This document shows, piece by piece, positions 25,581-35,600 of a DNA stretch of 64,000 nt. The DNA is from Labrenzia sp. VG12 (lineage in GTDB: Bacteria; Pseudomonadota; Alphaproteobacteria; Rhizobiales; Stappiaceae): assembly GCF_002237595.1 (NCBI RefSeq), contig NZ_CP022529.1:2418001-2482000 (forward strand), in the 5' to 3' direction. The notes under the pieces were generated by a model. That model did no database searches, was not told the origin of the DNA, and saw only the letters and a list, made by a program, of their open reading frames with translations. The translations under genes and the position numbers were made by a program. Position 1 is the first letter of the stretch; each line of letters begins with the position of its first letter.

Positions 25581-27011
25581 TTATGCCGCCTCGGTGTCAT
25601 CGACAGGCGGATATTCCTTTTTCAAAGCCTCGACAAGCGGGCCCATGCGGGTTCCAAGAGATCCCTTGACCATGACGACATCGCCTGCACGCACATCGTT
25701 CAACAATACTTCTTCCAGATCCGCAGCGTCTTCGCAGTAATGCGCGCGCAGATCATGCGGCAGCTCCTGCCAGAGCGCATGCATATGCGGGCCGGCGCAA
25801 TAGACCGCGTCGATCTCGGCGTCCCTGACCGGTTTCAGCAGTTCCGCGTGAAGCCGGTCCGCATCGGTCCCCAGTTCGCGCATGTCGCCGATGACGGCAA
25901 TCCGCCGTCCCGGTCGGGTCACCGGTGCTTCGCCCAGCACCGCGAGAGCAGCACGCATGGAGGCCGGGTTGGCGTTGTAACTCTCGTCGATCAGGTTGAG
26001 TTCACCGTTCGGCACCGGAAGGCGCGACACTTCCCCGCGCCCCTTGGGGGCCCGCATCGTATCGAGCGCAAGTCCGGCTTTTGCCAGGTCGGCGCCAAGA
26101 TCGGCAACGGCGGTCAAGACGGCCAGACTGTTCTTGACGTGATGCTTGCCCGGTGCCCCGATCTTGTAGGTGATTTCCTGACCCAGGATCGCAGCATCGA
26201 CACTGGAGCCGGCAGGATAGCTGACAACCTTCTGCGTATGGCTGTCGGCGGCCGGGTTCTCCCCGAATGTATGGATGGTGGCAATGCCCTTGGTGGCGGC
26301 CAGGAACTTCAACAGGTCGAATTGAAGATTGTCCCTGTTCAGAACGGCGATGCCGCCCGGTTCCAGACCATCAAAGATTTCGGCCTTGGCTTTCGCGATC
26401 TGCTCGACGCTGTCGAAGAATTCCAGATGAACGGCCTGAACCGTGGTGATGATCGCCACATGCGGGCGCACCATCTGCACCAGCGGGGTGATCTCGCCGG
26501 CGTGGTTCATGCCAATTTCAAAAACGCCGAAATCGGTCTCGGCCGGCATGCGCGCCAACGTCAGCGGCACGCCCCAGTGATTGTTGAAGGAGGCGACAGA
26601 GGCGTGCACCTTGCCCGAAGGCTCCAGTGTCAAACGCAGCGCTTCCTTGGTGCCGGTCTTGCCGACGGACCCGGTGACGGCAACGATGCGCGCGGATGTC
26701 CGCGCCCGTGCCGCAATGCCGATCTGGCGCAGTGCTTCGAGCGGGTCTTCAACGACCACATACCGACCGTCTTCGGGCAGCTCTGAAAGACGGCTTTCGG
26801 CCACCAGGGCAACGGTCGCACCGGCTTCCAGCGCAGCCGCCACGAAGTCGTGCCCGTCAAACCGGTCCCCCTTGATTGCCACGAAGGCATCACCCGGCTG
26901 AAGCGTACGGCTGTCGATGGATATTCCGGTGATGTCAGCGCCAGCCTCGCCCTTGAGGCTGCCGCCGGCAGCCTCGACAAAGGCGTCCAGGGTCCAAAGC
27001 GGTTCGCTCAT
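25581..27011 (-). CDS. murF: UDP-MurNAc-tripeptide--D-Ala-D-Ala ligase MurF
   Basis: Completes the cytoplasmic pentapeptide precursor; 476 residues. The N-terminal domain has GISIDSRTLQPGDAFVAIKG, the ATP loop is AVTGSVGKTGTKEALRL, the centre has EIGMNHAGEITPL, and the C-terminal domain NLIDESYNANPASMRAAL and AVIGDMRELG. Its start codon overlaps the murE stop (ATGA). Confidence 0.95.
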   Translation of the reverse strand: MSEPLWTLDAFVEAAGGSLKGEAGADITGISIDSRTLQPGDAFVAIKGDRFDGHDFVAAALEAGATVALVAESRLSELPEDGRYVVVEDPLEALRQIGIAARARTSARIVAVTGSVGKTGTKEALRLTLEPSGKVHASVASFNNHWGVPLTLARMPAETDFGVFEIGMNHAGEITPLVQMVRPHVAIITTVQAVHLEFFDSVEQIAKAKAEIFDGLEPGGIAVLNRDNLQFDLLKFLAATKGIATIHTFGENPAADSHTQKVVSYPAGSSVDAAILGQEITYKIGAPGKHHVKNSLAVLTAVADLGADLAKAGLALDTMRAPKGRGEVSRLPVPNGELNLIDESYNANPASMRAALAVLGEAPVTRPGRRIAVIGDMRELGTDADRLHAELLKPVRDAEIDAVYCAGPHMHALWQELPHDLRAHYCEDAADLEEVLLNDVRAGDVVMVKGSLGTRMGPLVEALKKEYPPVDDTEAA

Positions 27012-28477
27012 GTGTTTCCTTCAAGGCTGATGGCGCGTTTCACTGCTTCGTGGTCGGAAAAGGGAATCACTGTGTCGCCAACAATCTGGCCCGTTTCGTG
27101 GCCTTTTCCGGCAACACACAGGATATCGCCCTTCTTGAGCCGGCGAACCCCCTCGGCAATCGCCTCGAAACGGTCGCCAATTTCCAGCGCGTCCGGCGCG
27201 CCGCCAAGAACCGCCTTGCGAATGCTGGCAGGATCCTCCGAACGCGGATTGTCGTCGGTGATGATGACCAGATCGGCATGACGCGCGGCAGCCTCTCCCA
27301 TCAACGGACGTTTTCCGGGATCCCTGTCGCCGCCGGCCCCGACAACAACAGAAAGCCTGCCGCCGGCAAACGGCTTCAAAGCGGCCAGTGCATTGTCGAG
27401 AGCGTCCGGTTTATGCGCGTAGTCGACGAAGACCAGCCCGCCCTCGCCTGTTTTACCGGCGAGCTCCAGCCGTCCCGGTGCGCCCTTCAGGTTTTCAAGG
27501 GCGCGCAGGGCCGCGCCTGTGTCCATCCCGGAGGCAATGGCAAGACCAGCCGCGATCAGGGCATTGGAGACCTGGAACCGGCCGATCAGCGGCAGGGTCA
27601 CCTTGTATTCGCCGCGCGCGGTCTGAAGGGTCAGCTCCTGGCCGGCACCGGCCGGTTTCAACCCGGTCAGTTTCAGGTCCTTGCCGGTTTCTCCGACCGT
27701 GAACACCGGAAGGCCGCGTTCTTCGGCAACGGCCAGCACGCGGTCCGCATATTTTTCACCCGGATCGACGACAACCGTCCCGCCGGCCGGCAGCAACTCG
27801 GAAAAGAGCCGCAGCTTGGCGCGCAGGTAATCCTCGATCGTCGGATGGTAATCCATGTGGTCGCGGCCAAGATTGGTGAACGCGGCAGCCGTCAGGCGCA
27901 CACCATCGAGGCGATACTGATCGAGCCCGTGGGACGAGGCCTCCATGGCCGCATGATTGATACCTTCATCTTCCAGCGCCGACAGTTGCTGATGCAGGGC
28001 AACCGGATCGGGCGTCGTCAATCCGCCATAACTCTCGCCATCCGGCTTGACGATGCCAAGCGTGCCGAGGCTGGCAGCGGGATGACCTGCTCCCTGAAAG
28101 ATCTGCCGGACAAAATGGGCGACCGAAGTCTTGCCGGCGGTTCCGGTGACGGCGACGATCGTGTCGGGCTGTGCACCAAAAAACCGTGCCGCCATTCGGG
28201 CAAAGGCCTGCCGAGGCTCATCCGCACCGAGGACGATGACGTCGCCGCCACAGGCGGCACGCACGGCGTCGGCGGCCTCTTCAGCGCACAGGATCGCGAC
28301 AGCTCCGGCTGCAACGGCATTCGGGGCAAATCTGGTGCCGTCGACAGCGGCACCCTTGAAAGCTGCAAACAGAAAGCCGGGCTGAACCTTACGGCTGTCG
28401 GCCGTAAGCCCGGCTATTTTGAGATCCCTGGCCGCATCCGGCACCGCAAGGCCGGCGGCAAGATAGTCAAGGTCCAT
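27008..28477 (-). CDS. murE: UDP-MurNAc-L-Ala-D-Glu--meso-diaminopimelate ligase MurE
   Basis: Adds the third residue of the stem peptide; 489 residues. The N-terminal uridine-binding region contains GLTADSRKVQPGFLFAAFKG, the ATP loop is VTGTAGKTSVAHFVRQIF, and the C-terminal domain carries DNPR (in ITDDNPRSEDPASIR), the motif that selects meso-diaminopimelate, so DAP-type peptidoglycan is predicted. VFVDYAHKPDALDNAL is also conserved. It lies 100 bases downstream of ftsI. Confidence 0.95.
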   Translation of the reverse strand: MDLDYLAAGLAVPDAARDLKIAGLTADSRKVQPGFLFAAFKGAAVDGTRFAPNAVAAGAVAILCAEEAADAVRAACGGDVIVLGADEPRQAFARMAARFFGAQPDTIVAVTGTAGKTSVAHFVRQIFQGAGHPAASLGTLGIVKPDGESYGGLTTPDPVALHQQLSALEDEGINHAAMEASSHGLDQYRLDGVRLTAAAFTNLGRDHMDYHPTIEDYLRAKLRLFSELLPAGGTVVVDPGEKYADRVLAVAEERGLPVFTVGETGKDLKLTGLKPAGAGQELTLQTARGEYKVTLPLIGRFQVSNALIAAGLAIASGMDTGAALRALENLKGAPGRLELAGKTGEGGLVFVDYAHKPDALDNALAALKPFAGGRLSVVVGAGGDRDPGKRPLMGEAAARHADLVIITDDNPRSEDPASIRKAVLGGAPDALEIGDRFEAIAEGVRRLKKGDILCVAGKGHETGQIVGDTVIPFSDHEAVKRAISLEGNT

Positions 28478-28577
28478 GTTGTCCGATCATCTTTGTGCGT
28501 CGTCGTGATGTGGAAGCCTTGTCGATTTCCGGAAACAGCTGCGACCCCGCCGGATATCAAGGTTTCAAGGTCTCTCC

Positions 28578-30290
28578 TTAATAGGAAATCTCGATTGGTT
28601 CATCCCCCTTACCGAAGCGTGGCATCACGCCGAGCATCGGCGCAGCCCTGCGAATGATCGCGCCGGTGACCGGTGCCGTGTTCAGACCGGCCGTCGCGCC
28701 GATGCCTTCACGCTCCGGCTTCGGCTCGTCGATCACGACCAGAACCACGTAACGCGGGTCATCCATCGGAAAAGCTGACAGGAAGGAATTGCGGCGCTTG
28801 TTGCGCACATATTTGCCGTTCTCGATCTTCTCGGCCGTGCCGGTCTTGCCGCCAACCGTATAGCCCGGCACGTCGGCACGGCGGCCGGAGCCGGACAGAA
28901 CATTGAGGCGGAAAAGGTAACGCATCATCCGGCTCGTTTCCGGAGAAATGACTTGTTTTCCAAGCTTTTGAACATCTTCCTGGCTGCGCGGCATGAAGGT
29001 CGGCGGCAACAGCACGCCGCCATTGACCAGAGCCGCCGCGCCCACTGCCGTCTGCATCGGTGTTACCGAGATGCCGTGCCCGAAGGAGATGGTCATCGCC
29101 GCAAGCTCGTTCCATTTCGGCGGCAGCAGCGGCGCAGCGTTTTCAGGCAATTCCGTCGTCAGCCGGCTGGTCAGATGCAGGCGTCCCAGGAACTCCTTCT
29201 GGCGCGCGACACCCGTCGCCAGCATCATTTTCGCCGTGCCGATATTGGACGAATAGATGAAAACTTCCGGCACCGACAGGATGCGGTTTTTCCCGTGGAA
29301 ATCGTTGATCGTCCGTCCGCCGGCCCGGATCGGCCGGGTCGCGTCGAAGCTGTCATTGATGCTGACTGCCCCCGAATCCAGCGCCATGGCCGTTGTGAAG
29401 GTCTTGAAGACCGACCCCATTTCGAAGACGCCGCCCGTTGCACGGTTCAGCCGGTCCTTCTCCAGAGCCTGCGCGCGGTCATTCGGGTCGTAATCCGGCA
29501 GCGAGGACATGGCCACCACTTCGCCGGTCTTGGCGTCCAGAACGATGCCGGCCGCGGCAATCGCGCGATAGCGCTCCATGGCCTTGACCAGTTCGTCGCG
29601 CACGACATGCTGTACCCGCAGGTCGACGGACAGCCGCACCGGCTCCATGGACCGGTCTGCCGTGAACCCGAGCGACTGAAGGTCGGACAGCCAGGAATCG
29701 TCGATGTATTTTTCAATCCCGGCCAGGCCCTGATTGTCGACATTCACCGACCCGACAATGTGGCCCGCCGTCGGGCCTCCTGGATAGAACCGCTGATTTT
29801 CCGACAGGAAACCGATGCCCGGCAGGCCCAGATTGTGAACCTGCTCGGCCTGTTGCGGCGTCATTTCCCGCTTTAGCCAGACGAAGCCGGTGCCGCTGCC
29901 CAGACGACGGCGGACAAGCGGCTCATCAAGGTCCGGCAACACACGGATCAGGCCTTCAACGGCTTCGTCCACATCCAGGATGCGGCGCGGTTCGGCATAA
30001 AGGGATGCGGTCTTGATATCGGTCGCCAGGATCTCGCCATTGCGATCGATCAGGTCTGGCCTTGAGGCGGACACGGAATCCTGGGCGGAGATCCAGGCGC
30101 GGGACGGTGCTTCTTCCATCTGCGCCAGCATGACCAGACGTCCGGCGATCGCGATGTAGACGCAGGCAAAGGCCAGCATCGCCACATAGACCCGGGACTT
30201 CACCGCGCTTGAAGAGACCGAGCTGCGGGCCGCCCTTGGATGGGTGCGCCGCACCTGAAGAAAGCTTGCCGGTTCGCTTACCATCGTCAT
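28578..30290 (-). CDS. ftsI: Septal peptidoglycan transpeptidase FtsI (PBP3)
   Basis: Class B penicillin-binding protein cross-linking septal wall with FtsW; about 570 residues. A short cytoplasmic N-terminus and one membrane helix (VYVAMLAFACVYIAIAGRLV) precede the pedestal domain (SRPDLIDRNGEILATDI, then GIGFLSENQRFYPGG). The transpeptidase motifs are the active Ser in MGSVFKTFTTAM, YSSN, and KTGTAEK. The frame extends to 30329 over ftsL, but GAGGGCG precedes the ATG at 30290, which follows the ftsL stop by 10 bases. Confidence 0.94.
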   Translation of the reverse strand: MTMVSEPASFLQVRRTHPRAARSSVSSSAVKSRVYVAMLAFACVYIAIAGRLVMLAQMEEAPSRAWISAQDSVSASRPDLIDRNGEILATDIKTASLYAEPRRILDVDEAVEGLIRVLPDLDEPLVRRRLGSGTGFVWLKREMTPQQAEQVHNLGLPGIGFLSENQRFYPGGPTAGHIVGSVNVDNQGLAGIEKYIDDSWLSDLQSLGFTADRSMEPVRLSVDLRVQHVVRDELVKAMERYRAIAAAGIVLDAKTGEVVAMSSLPDYDPNDRAQALEKDRLNRATGGVFEMGSVFKTFTTAMALDSGAVSINDSFDATRPIRAGGRTINDFHGKNRILSVPEVFIYSSNIGTAKMMLATGVARQKEFLGRLHLTSRLTTELPENAAPLLPPKWNELAAMTISFGHGISVTPMQTAVGAAALVNGGVLLPPTFMPRSQEDVQKLGKQVISPETSRMMRYLFRLNVLSGSGRRADVPGYTVGGKTGTAEKIENGKYVRNKRRNSFLSAFPMDDPRYVVLVVIDEPKPEREGIGATAGLNTAPVTGAIIRRAAPMLGVMPRFGKGDEPIEISY

Positions 30291-30300
30291 CGCCGCGCCC

Positions 30301-30654
30301 TCACTGAATGACCGCCGATGAGCCGGCATAGCCGCCCATCTGGTTGCCGCCGATCGGCTCCAGCATCACCGGACGGGCCGGAAGGTCTTCCGGGGTCACG
30401 ATCTGCTTCACATCAAGCGGCTCCAGCTGCAGATAATCATTGTATCGCTCAACCAGCGTCTGCAGCCGGTCAGGCTTGTTCAGGAGGCTCCACTCTGCTT
30501 TCAAATGGCGGATTGCATCGCGTTCCTCATCGATCTGACGCTGCAGTTCGGCGACTTTTTCAGCCGATTTCGTCGCTGCAAGCTTCATGTCGTAAACCGT
30601 CGCGGCACCAATCAGGACCGCGAGAATGAACAGGATGTTCAGCGTTCGCACCAT
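30301..30654 (-). CDS. ftsL: Cell division protein FtsL
   Basis: Small bitopic divisome protein of 117 residues that forms a complex with FtsQ and FtsB. It has an N-terminal helix (LNILFILAVLIGAATVYDM) followed by a coiled coil (EKVAELQRQIDEERDAIRHL) and the FtsL-like LKAEWSLLNKPDRLQTLVER segment. Identity rests on size, topology and position between rsmH (two-base gap) and ftsI, as well as on this conserved segment. Confidence 0.88.
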   Translation of the reverse strand: MVRTLNILFILAVLIGAATVYDMKLAATKSAEKVAELQRQIDEERDAIRHLKAEWSLLNKPDRLQTLVERYNDYLQLEPLDVKQIVTPEDLPARPVMLEPIGGNQMGGYAGSSAVIQ

Positions 30655-30656
30655 TG

Positions 30657-31697
30657 TCAGCCCCCTAGCCCGTGAAACGCCGCAAGCCGCGGCACGCCGG
30701 CCTCGTGGATATCGAGATCGCGTGCCGGCGCCTCGGTCCGCCGCCCGGCCCGAAGTTTCGCGGAGCGCGCACGCGGATTGACATCCGTTTCCCCGGCCGC
30801 CGCTTCGACCGCCTTGCGCGTCAGCATTTCAAAAGTCGCCGGCGGAACCTCTGCCTCCGGCATATGACGAGACCCGCCGCCACGGGTCTTTGTACGGTCC
30901 TGCAAGAACCGCTTGACGATCCGGTCTTCCAGAGAGTGAAAGCTCACCAGGACCAGACGGCCACCCGGCTTCAGGATGCGCTCGGCAGCCCCGAGCGCCT
31001 CCGCAGCCTGATGCAGCTCGCCGTTGACGTAGATCCGGAGCGCCTGGAATGTGCGGGTTGCCGGATGGATCTGCGCCTTCTTGGGAGATCGGCCCAGCAC
31101 CTTCTCGATCAGGTTTGCCAGTTCCAGCGTGCCCTCAAAGGGCTTTTCCTGCCGCGCGCGGTCAATTGCGTGCGCAACACTGGTAGCACGTTTTTCTTCG
31201 CCCAGAAGGCCGATCACCCGGATCAGGTCCCGGACGGGCAGCTCGTTGACAACGTCAGCAGCCGACGGCCCGGCCTGCTCCATACGCATGTCGAGCGGCC
31301 CGTCGCGCAGGAACGAGAAGCCGCGCTCGGCCTCGTCGAGCTGCATGGAGGAGACGCCGAGGTCCAGCACGACGCCGTCGACACCATCAAAGCCGCTTGC
31401 GCGAGCATGTTGTTCCAGGTCTGCAAATTGCCCGGGCACAAGGATCAGATCGCCATCCGCCTCACGCACCAGCTCCTGGCCACCGGCAATGGCATCAGGG
31501 TCCCGGTCGATCCCGACCACCTTTGCGCCGCGTGCCAGCAGCGCACGCGAATAGCCGCCGGCGCCGAAGGTCCCGTCGACAACCACTTTGCCCGGCTGCG
31601 GAGCCAGCCACTCCAGCACCTCGTTCAGGAGAACCGGCACATGGCGCTCGGGTCCGCCTGCGGCAGAAACAGCATCTCTGTCGCCGAGCGCCATCAT
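30657..31697 (-). CDS. rsmH: 16S rRNA (cytosine1402-N4)-methyltransferase RsmH (MraW)
   Basis: SAM-dependent methyltransferase acting on the ribosomal P site; 346 residues. It shows RHVPVLLNEVLEWLAPQPG, the SAM-binding loop VDGTFGAGGYSRALL, IDRDPDA, and VDGVVLDLGVSSMQLDEAER with the RGFSFLRDGPLDMRM continuation. The C-terminus has RLVLVSFHSLEDRIVKRFL. Tandem ATG codons at 31697 and 31694 both overlap the mraZ stop. Confidence 0.95.
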   Translation of the reverse strand: MMALGDRDAVSAAGGPERHVPVLLNEVLEWLAPQPGKVVVDGTFGAGGYSRALLARGAKVVGIDRDPDAIAGGQELVREADGDLILVPGQFADLEQHARASGFDGVDGVVLDLGVSSMQLDEAERGFSFLRDGPLDMRMEQAGPSAADVVNELPVRDLIRVIGLLGEEKRATSVAHAIDRARQEKPFEGTLELANLIEKVLGRSPKKAQIHPATRTFQALRIYVNGELHQAAEALGAAERILKPGGRLVLVSFHSLEDRIVKRFLQDRTKTRGGGSRHMPEAEVPPATFEMLTRKAVEAAAGETDVNPRARSAKLRAGRRTEAPARDLDIHEAGVPRLAAFHGLGG

Positions 31698-32161
31698 ACC
31701 GGCTCTCCCTGAGAGGGTGCGGGGAGCTGCCCCGACAACATCGCGAGCGCACGCTTTTGGGCCTCTGCGCGATACTCGCGAAACTTTTCCGGCTCCCAGA
31801 TCTGGAACTTGTAGTTCATGCCGACAAAGGTGACCTGGTCGGTGAGCCCGGTGTGATCGCGGATCATGTCGGAAATGGTCATGCGGCCATCTCCATCGAT
31901 CCTGGGATTTTCGCTGGCGCCGAAAAGGGCAACCGCGAGGGCATCATGATCCGGGGAGAGCTTTGCAAAGGCTTCCGAGCGCTTGTTGATCTCGGCCAGC
32001 AGGTCATTGCCGCCTGCATCAACCGCGGCGCAATGAGGAGAAGCAATGCAATAAAGACCGTCAAAACCATCTCTCGCCAGAACCGCACGGAAGGGCGCCG
32101 GGATCGACACGCGACCCTTGGCATCCAGCCGGTTGGTGAAGTGAGAAACAAAGCCGGCCAT
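31694..32161 (-). CDS. mraZ: Transcriptional regulator MraZ
   Basis: First gene of the dcw cluster and, in other bacteria, a DNA-binding autorepressor of the cluster; about 155 residues. Two SpoVT/AbrB-like halves are visible: FTNRLDAKGRVSIPAPFR near residues 8-25, and PRIDGDGRMTISDMIRDH near 85-102. ATG at 32161 is chosen over a TTG one codon earlier. The six TGGG/TGGA repeats upstream are its likely operator. Confidence 0.95.
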   Translation of the reverse strand: MAGFVSHFTNRLDAKGRVSIPAPFRAVLARDGFDGLYCIASPHCAAVDAGGNDLLAEINKRSEAFAKLSPDHDALAVALFGASENPRIDGDGRMTISDMIRDHTGLTDQVTFVGMNYKFQIWEPEKFREYRAEAQKRALAMLSGQLPAPSQGEPV

Positions 32162-32325
32162 CAATCCCCTCGAAACGGGTTCTCACCCGTTCAAATCCCC
32201 GAAACACCCTAGAACGAAGGAAAGGCCGGCAACTCGCCGGGACATGCAATTTGCAAAGACAGCTCTTGCCGAGCCGTTAAACCGATGTCCCAAGCCCTAC
32301 TGAAATGGGCCCGCGCTCCCCTTTC

Positions 32326-32379
32326 TGGGTATCTATGGGATACCATGGGATTTCATGGGCGGTCAATGGAATCTCATGG
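32326..32379. promoter_or_regulatory. MraZ operator: six 10-bp-spaced TGGG/TGGA repeats
   Basis: TGGG occurs at 32326, 32336, 32346 and 32356, and TGGA at 32366 and 32376, all on the plus strand and exactly ten bases apart. MraZ is known to bind TGGGN direct repeats with five-base gaps ahead of mraZ, which is this spacing. On the minus strand TTGACC followed 18 bases later by TATCCC lies inside the array, so the repeats would cover the core promoter. The repeats are seen; the promoter hexamers are inference. Confidence 0.75.
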
Positions 32380-32552
32380 ATTCCAGCTCGATTTGATCGC
32401 ACACGACCCCGTCGAACGACCTTACGTCGAACATGCTTAATGAAGCCTTGACACAAATGAAGAATCGGATTCGCAGGAATACGGAGGTTTTCGATTTCAG
32501 CCACCCTAAAGGCGGCAAAATGTGCCTAGTTGCAAAGACTTGTGGAGAACGG
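32380..32552. other. Intergenic upstream of mraZ operator
   Basis: No gene seen. A near-match to a CtrA box (TTAA at 32437, seven bases, TTGAC at 32448) is the only pattern noted; one base differs from consensus. Confidence 0.4.
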
Positions 32553-32580
32553 GAAACGCCGCGCTGTGGCGCGGCGTTTC
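32553..32580 (-). terminator. Terminator after the repeat-protein gene
   Basis: A perfect 12-bp stem GAAACGCCGCGC (32553-32564) with GCGCGGCGTTTC (32569-32580) encloses a TGTG loop. It starts 29 bases beyond the stop at 32609. The stronger T-run (GTTTT) is on the plus side, so it may work in both directions. Confidence 0.65.
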
Positions 32581-32608
32581 GTTTTCTGCAACCGGCTACC
32601 CGGATGAC

Positions 32609-35600
32609 TTACATCAGCAGATCTGCATTGCCGAGCGACGCAAGCTGGTCGGCGATGCCGCCATTATCCGTGACGACGGAATTCCAGTTTGCCGCGGTCA
32701 GGTTTGCAATCGACAGGTCTTCCGCCTGCAGACCTTCCAGCAGGTACCCGTGACCACCGTTGTTCTCAACGGTGATCAGCAGGTCTGCGCCGACTTCCTC
32801 CAGGGTCACGTCGGAGGCCGCCAGGCTACCGAAGTCTAGAATGTCCTCGGCCGGGTTGAAGTTCTGGACCGCAAACATGCGCCCCCAGTCCCAGGTGACC
32901 TGAACGGTCTCGGCCCCTGCACCCAGCACGATGTCGTCGGATGTCGACGGCGGCACCACGGGCTCGTCCGGCGTGTCGGGCGTATCGGGTGTGTCCGGTT
33001 GATCCGGATCAGGCGAGACACCTGTCCCTTCCCGCACCTGGTGGCCGTCGGTGGTCTCTCCCGGAGGCGCTTCAGGCGTCAGAAGGGCCTCACGCGACAC
33101 CAGCGAGACGTCGTTCTGGTCGATCCCGAAAGGTGCTTCCAGATTGTCTTCCATCACCTGGTCGAAATGGAACTCCAGATTGCCGGCGATCAGGTCCGAT
33201 TTGGACACACCGGTGAACAGGAAGCCCTGCCCGCTCGGCAGCGAACTGATCACCATGCCTTCGGAGGTATCCTCGACACTCAACCGCTCCCGCGTTCCGA
33301 AATAGAGGAAGCTGATCTTCTGCGTCGCCGGATCAAATCCGTCGATCACCTGAAAAGCTCCGTATTCGTGAGACCGGATATAGACCGTGTCCGCGTCGCG
33401 TGGCCCGATGCCCTTCTCCCAGGAGAGGATGCCCCCGAGATCCTGGCGCAGATGTTCGTTGCCGACAACGCCGAAATTCTCGATCGAGAGGTCGGACAGC
33501 TGGACACCTTGCAGGATCTGCATGTCCGGTCCCCAGGGATTGTCGATCACCGGCTCGCCATTCGGCGTCATCGTCAGGATCAGACCATGCACGGACGCAT
33601 TGCCGAAATCGATCTCGTCAGCCGCCGGATTGAACCCGATAATATCGTCCGCGCCAAATTCGGCCGACCATTTGACGCCGCCCAGATCACTGGCGCCTGA
33701 CGGCACCGGTGGATTGGAACCGTCATTGTCGTAGATAACATCAAACCCGCCGGTATCCGGGGTCACCACGGCCGTCCCCAGAAGCGTTGCCACCTCGTTG
33801 AGTGCGGATTCTTCTGCGACCATGAAGTTGTTCATCGACAAGTCCGACGCATCGATGCCAACCAGAACGGTCTCACTGGCAATCTCGCCGGTTGCCGTCA
33901 GAACCCGGACGGTCAGTCCAGCGGCGACATCGGCAATCGTCTCCGGGTAGTCCGCGAATTCGAGCCGCTCGGCAATCACGCCCGCTTCCAGATGCAGCAT
34001 GTCTGTTGCCGGATTGAAGTCCGTGATCACGCGCGAGGGACTGTCCGGCATAATCATGATCATCTGCGGCCCGTCGGGTGTGTCGGGCGTATCCGGTGTG
34101 TCGGGATTATCCGGCTCATCCGGTTGATCGGGATCGGTGCCGCCCGAACCGACCAGACTGAGGATTTCCTGGCCGGTGGCCGTGCTCTGAATGGTGAAGT
34201 TTGCCGGTGACAGCTCACTTAGCGAGATGCCTGCCAGGGTCAGCGTCTGATTGTTGGACGCCATCGTGAAGACCGTGTCGCCGTTCACGTCCGCCACATC
34301 GATCGCTTCCGGCCCGAACCAGTCGATGAAGATCGTGTCGCTGGCCGGGTCAAAATCCGTGATGGTGCGGTTGGTGCCCCAGGCCCAGGTGATCACCACG
34401 GTGGCAGTTGCCGCCGTGACACCGGCCGTTCCGTTCCAGCTGTCGGGCGTTACCGGCGGTGTGTCCGGCGTGTCCGGCGTGTCCGGCGTATCAGGCTCGT
34501 CCGGCTCATCAGGTGTGTCCGGTTCGTCGGGCGTATCCGGCTCATCCGGAGTATCAGGCTCATCGGGCGTGTCCGGTGTCGATGATCCATCGCCAACCAG
34601 TGCCAGCACCTTGGCTGCGGTTCCCGTGTCCAGGATGGTGAAATTGGCATCGCTCAGATCGGACAGCTGAACGCCGGCCAGCGTCGTGGTCTGATTGTTG
34701 GACGGAACCGCAAAGACGACACCCGCAGTGGTTTGGGTGACGTTCAGGTCCGCAGCGCCGATCCAGTCGATGAAGATCGTATCCGTTGCCGGATTAAAGC
34801 CGTTGACCACCTCATCCTGACCCCAGGACCAGGTGATCACCACATCAGCGTCGTTTTCACCGACACCGGCCGAACCGTTGCCACCATCGCCTCCTGTGTC
34901 TCCCGTATCCGGCGTGTCGCCATCTCCCGGAGTGCCAAGCCCCTCGTCACCCGTCAGGCGATCCTCATAAAAGGCAATCTGGTCGGCGATCGACGGGGCG
35001 TCGTAGCCGCCGAACTGATCGATATATTGCAGGATCGACGTGCCGTATTCATCCGTACTGACGGCACCGTTCTGTAACAGGGTCGCCGTACCCCAGGCAC
35101 CACGCAGGTGTGCTGCTGCCAGAATGCCGGTCAGCGTCAGTTCCACTGTCACCGTCTGGCCGTTCTGGGTGTAGCTTGCCGTCTGACCGATGAAATCGCT
35201 CAGCGACTGACCGCTGCCGGCCAACTGTCCTTCAAGAACCTGAAGGTTGTAACCGAAGGCTTCCTGGATCGCGACGGTTTGCGCCTCCTTGGTCATGAAG
35301 TCTTCGAGCGAGTTGACACCGTTCTTGCCCGTCCAGGTGCCCTGCCATGTGTTGGTTGACGCGCCATTGCCATAGAATGTGGTCGCATCGTAATAGCCAA
35401 GATCAATCAGCAATGCCTCGCCGAACTGGAAACCGACAAAGCCAAGTGAATTCATCGACTGGTAGGCCATTGTCTCCCACTCGGCATCACTCAGCTGCGA
35501 CCAGCTCGAGTAGCCCGGGAAATGATCCTGGACCGGGCCGCCAGCCCACTGGTCCAGCTGCCAGTCCTGGATGACGCCGGCGTTGTACCGGTCGCGATCC

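Noticed and set aside
24093..26786. 897-residue plus-strand frame over murD, mraY and murF
   Set aside because: It crosses three well-supported genes antisense and has the composition of antisense high-GC DNA.
32326..32379. Possible short CRISPR-like array
   Set aside because: Repeats are four bases at ten-base spacing with no spacer-sized units; they fit MraZ operators.
34448..34594. Possible CRISPR or satellite
   Set aside because: It is an in-frame coding repeat for TPD/EPD linkers.
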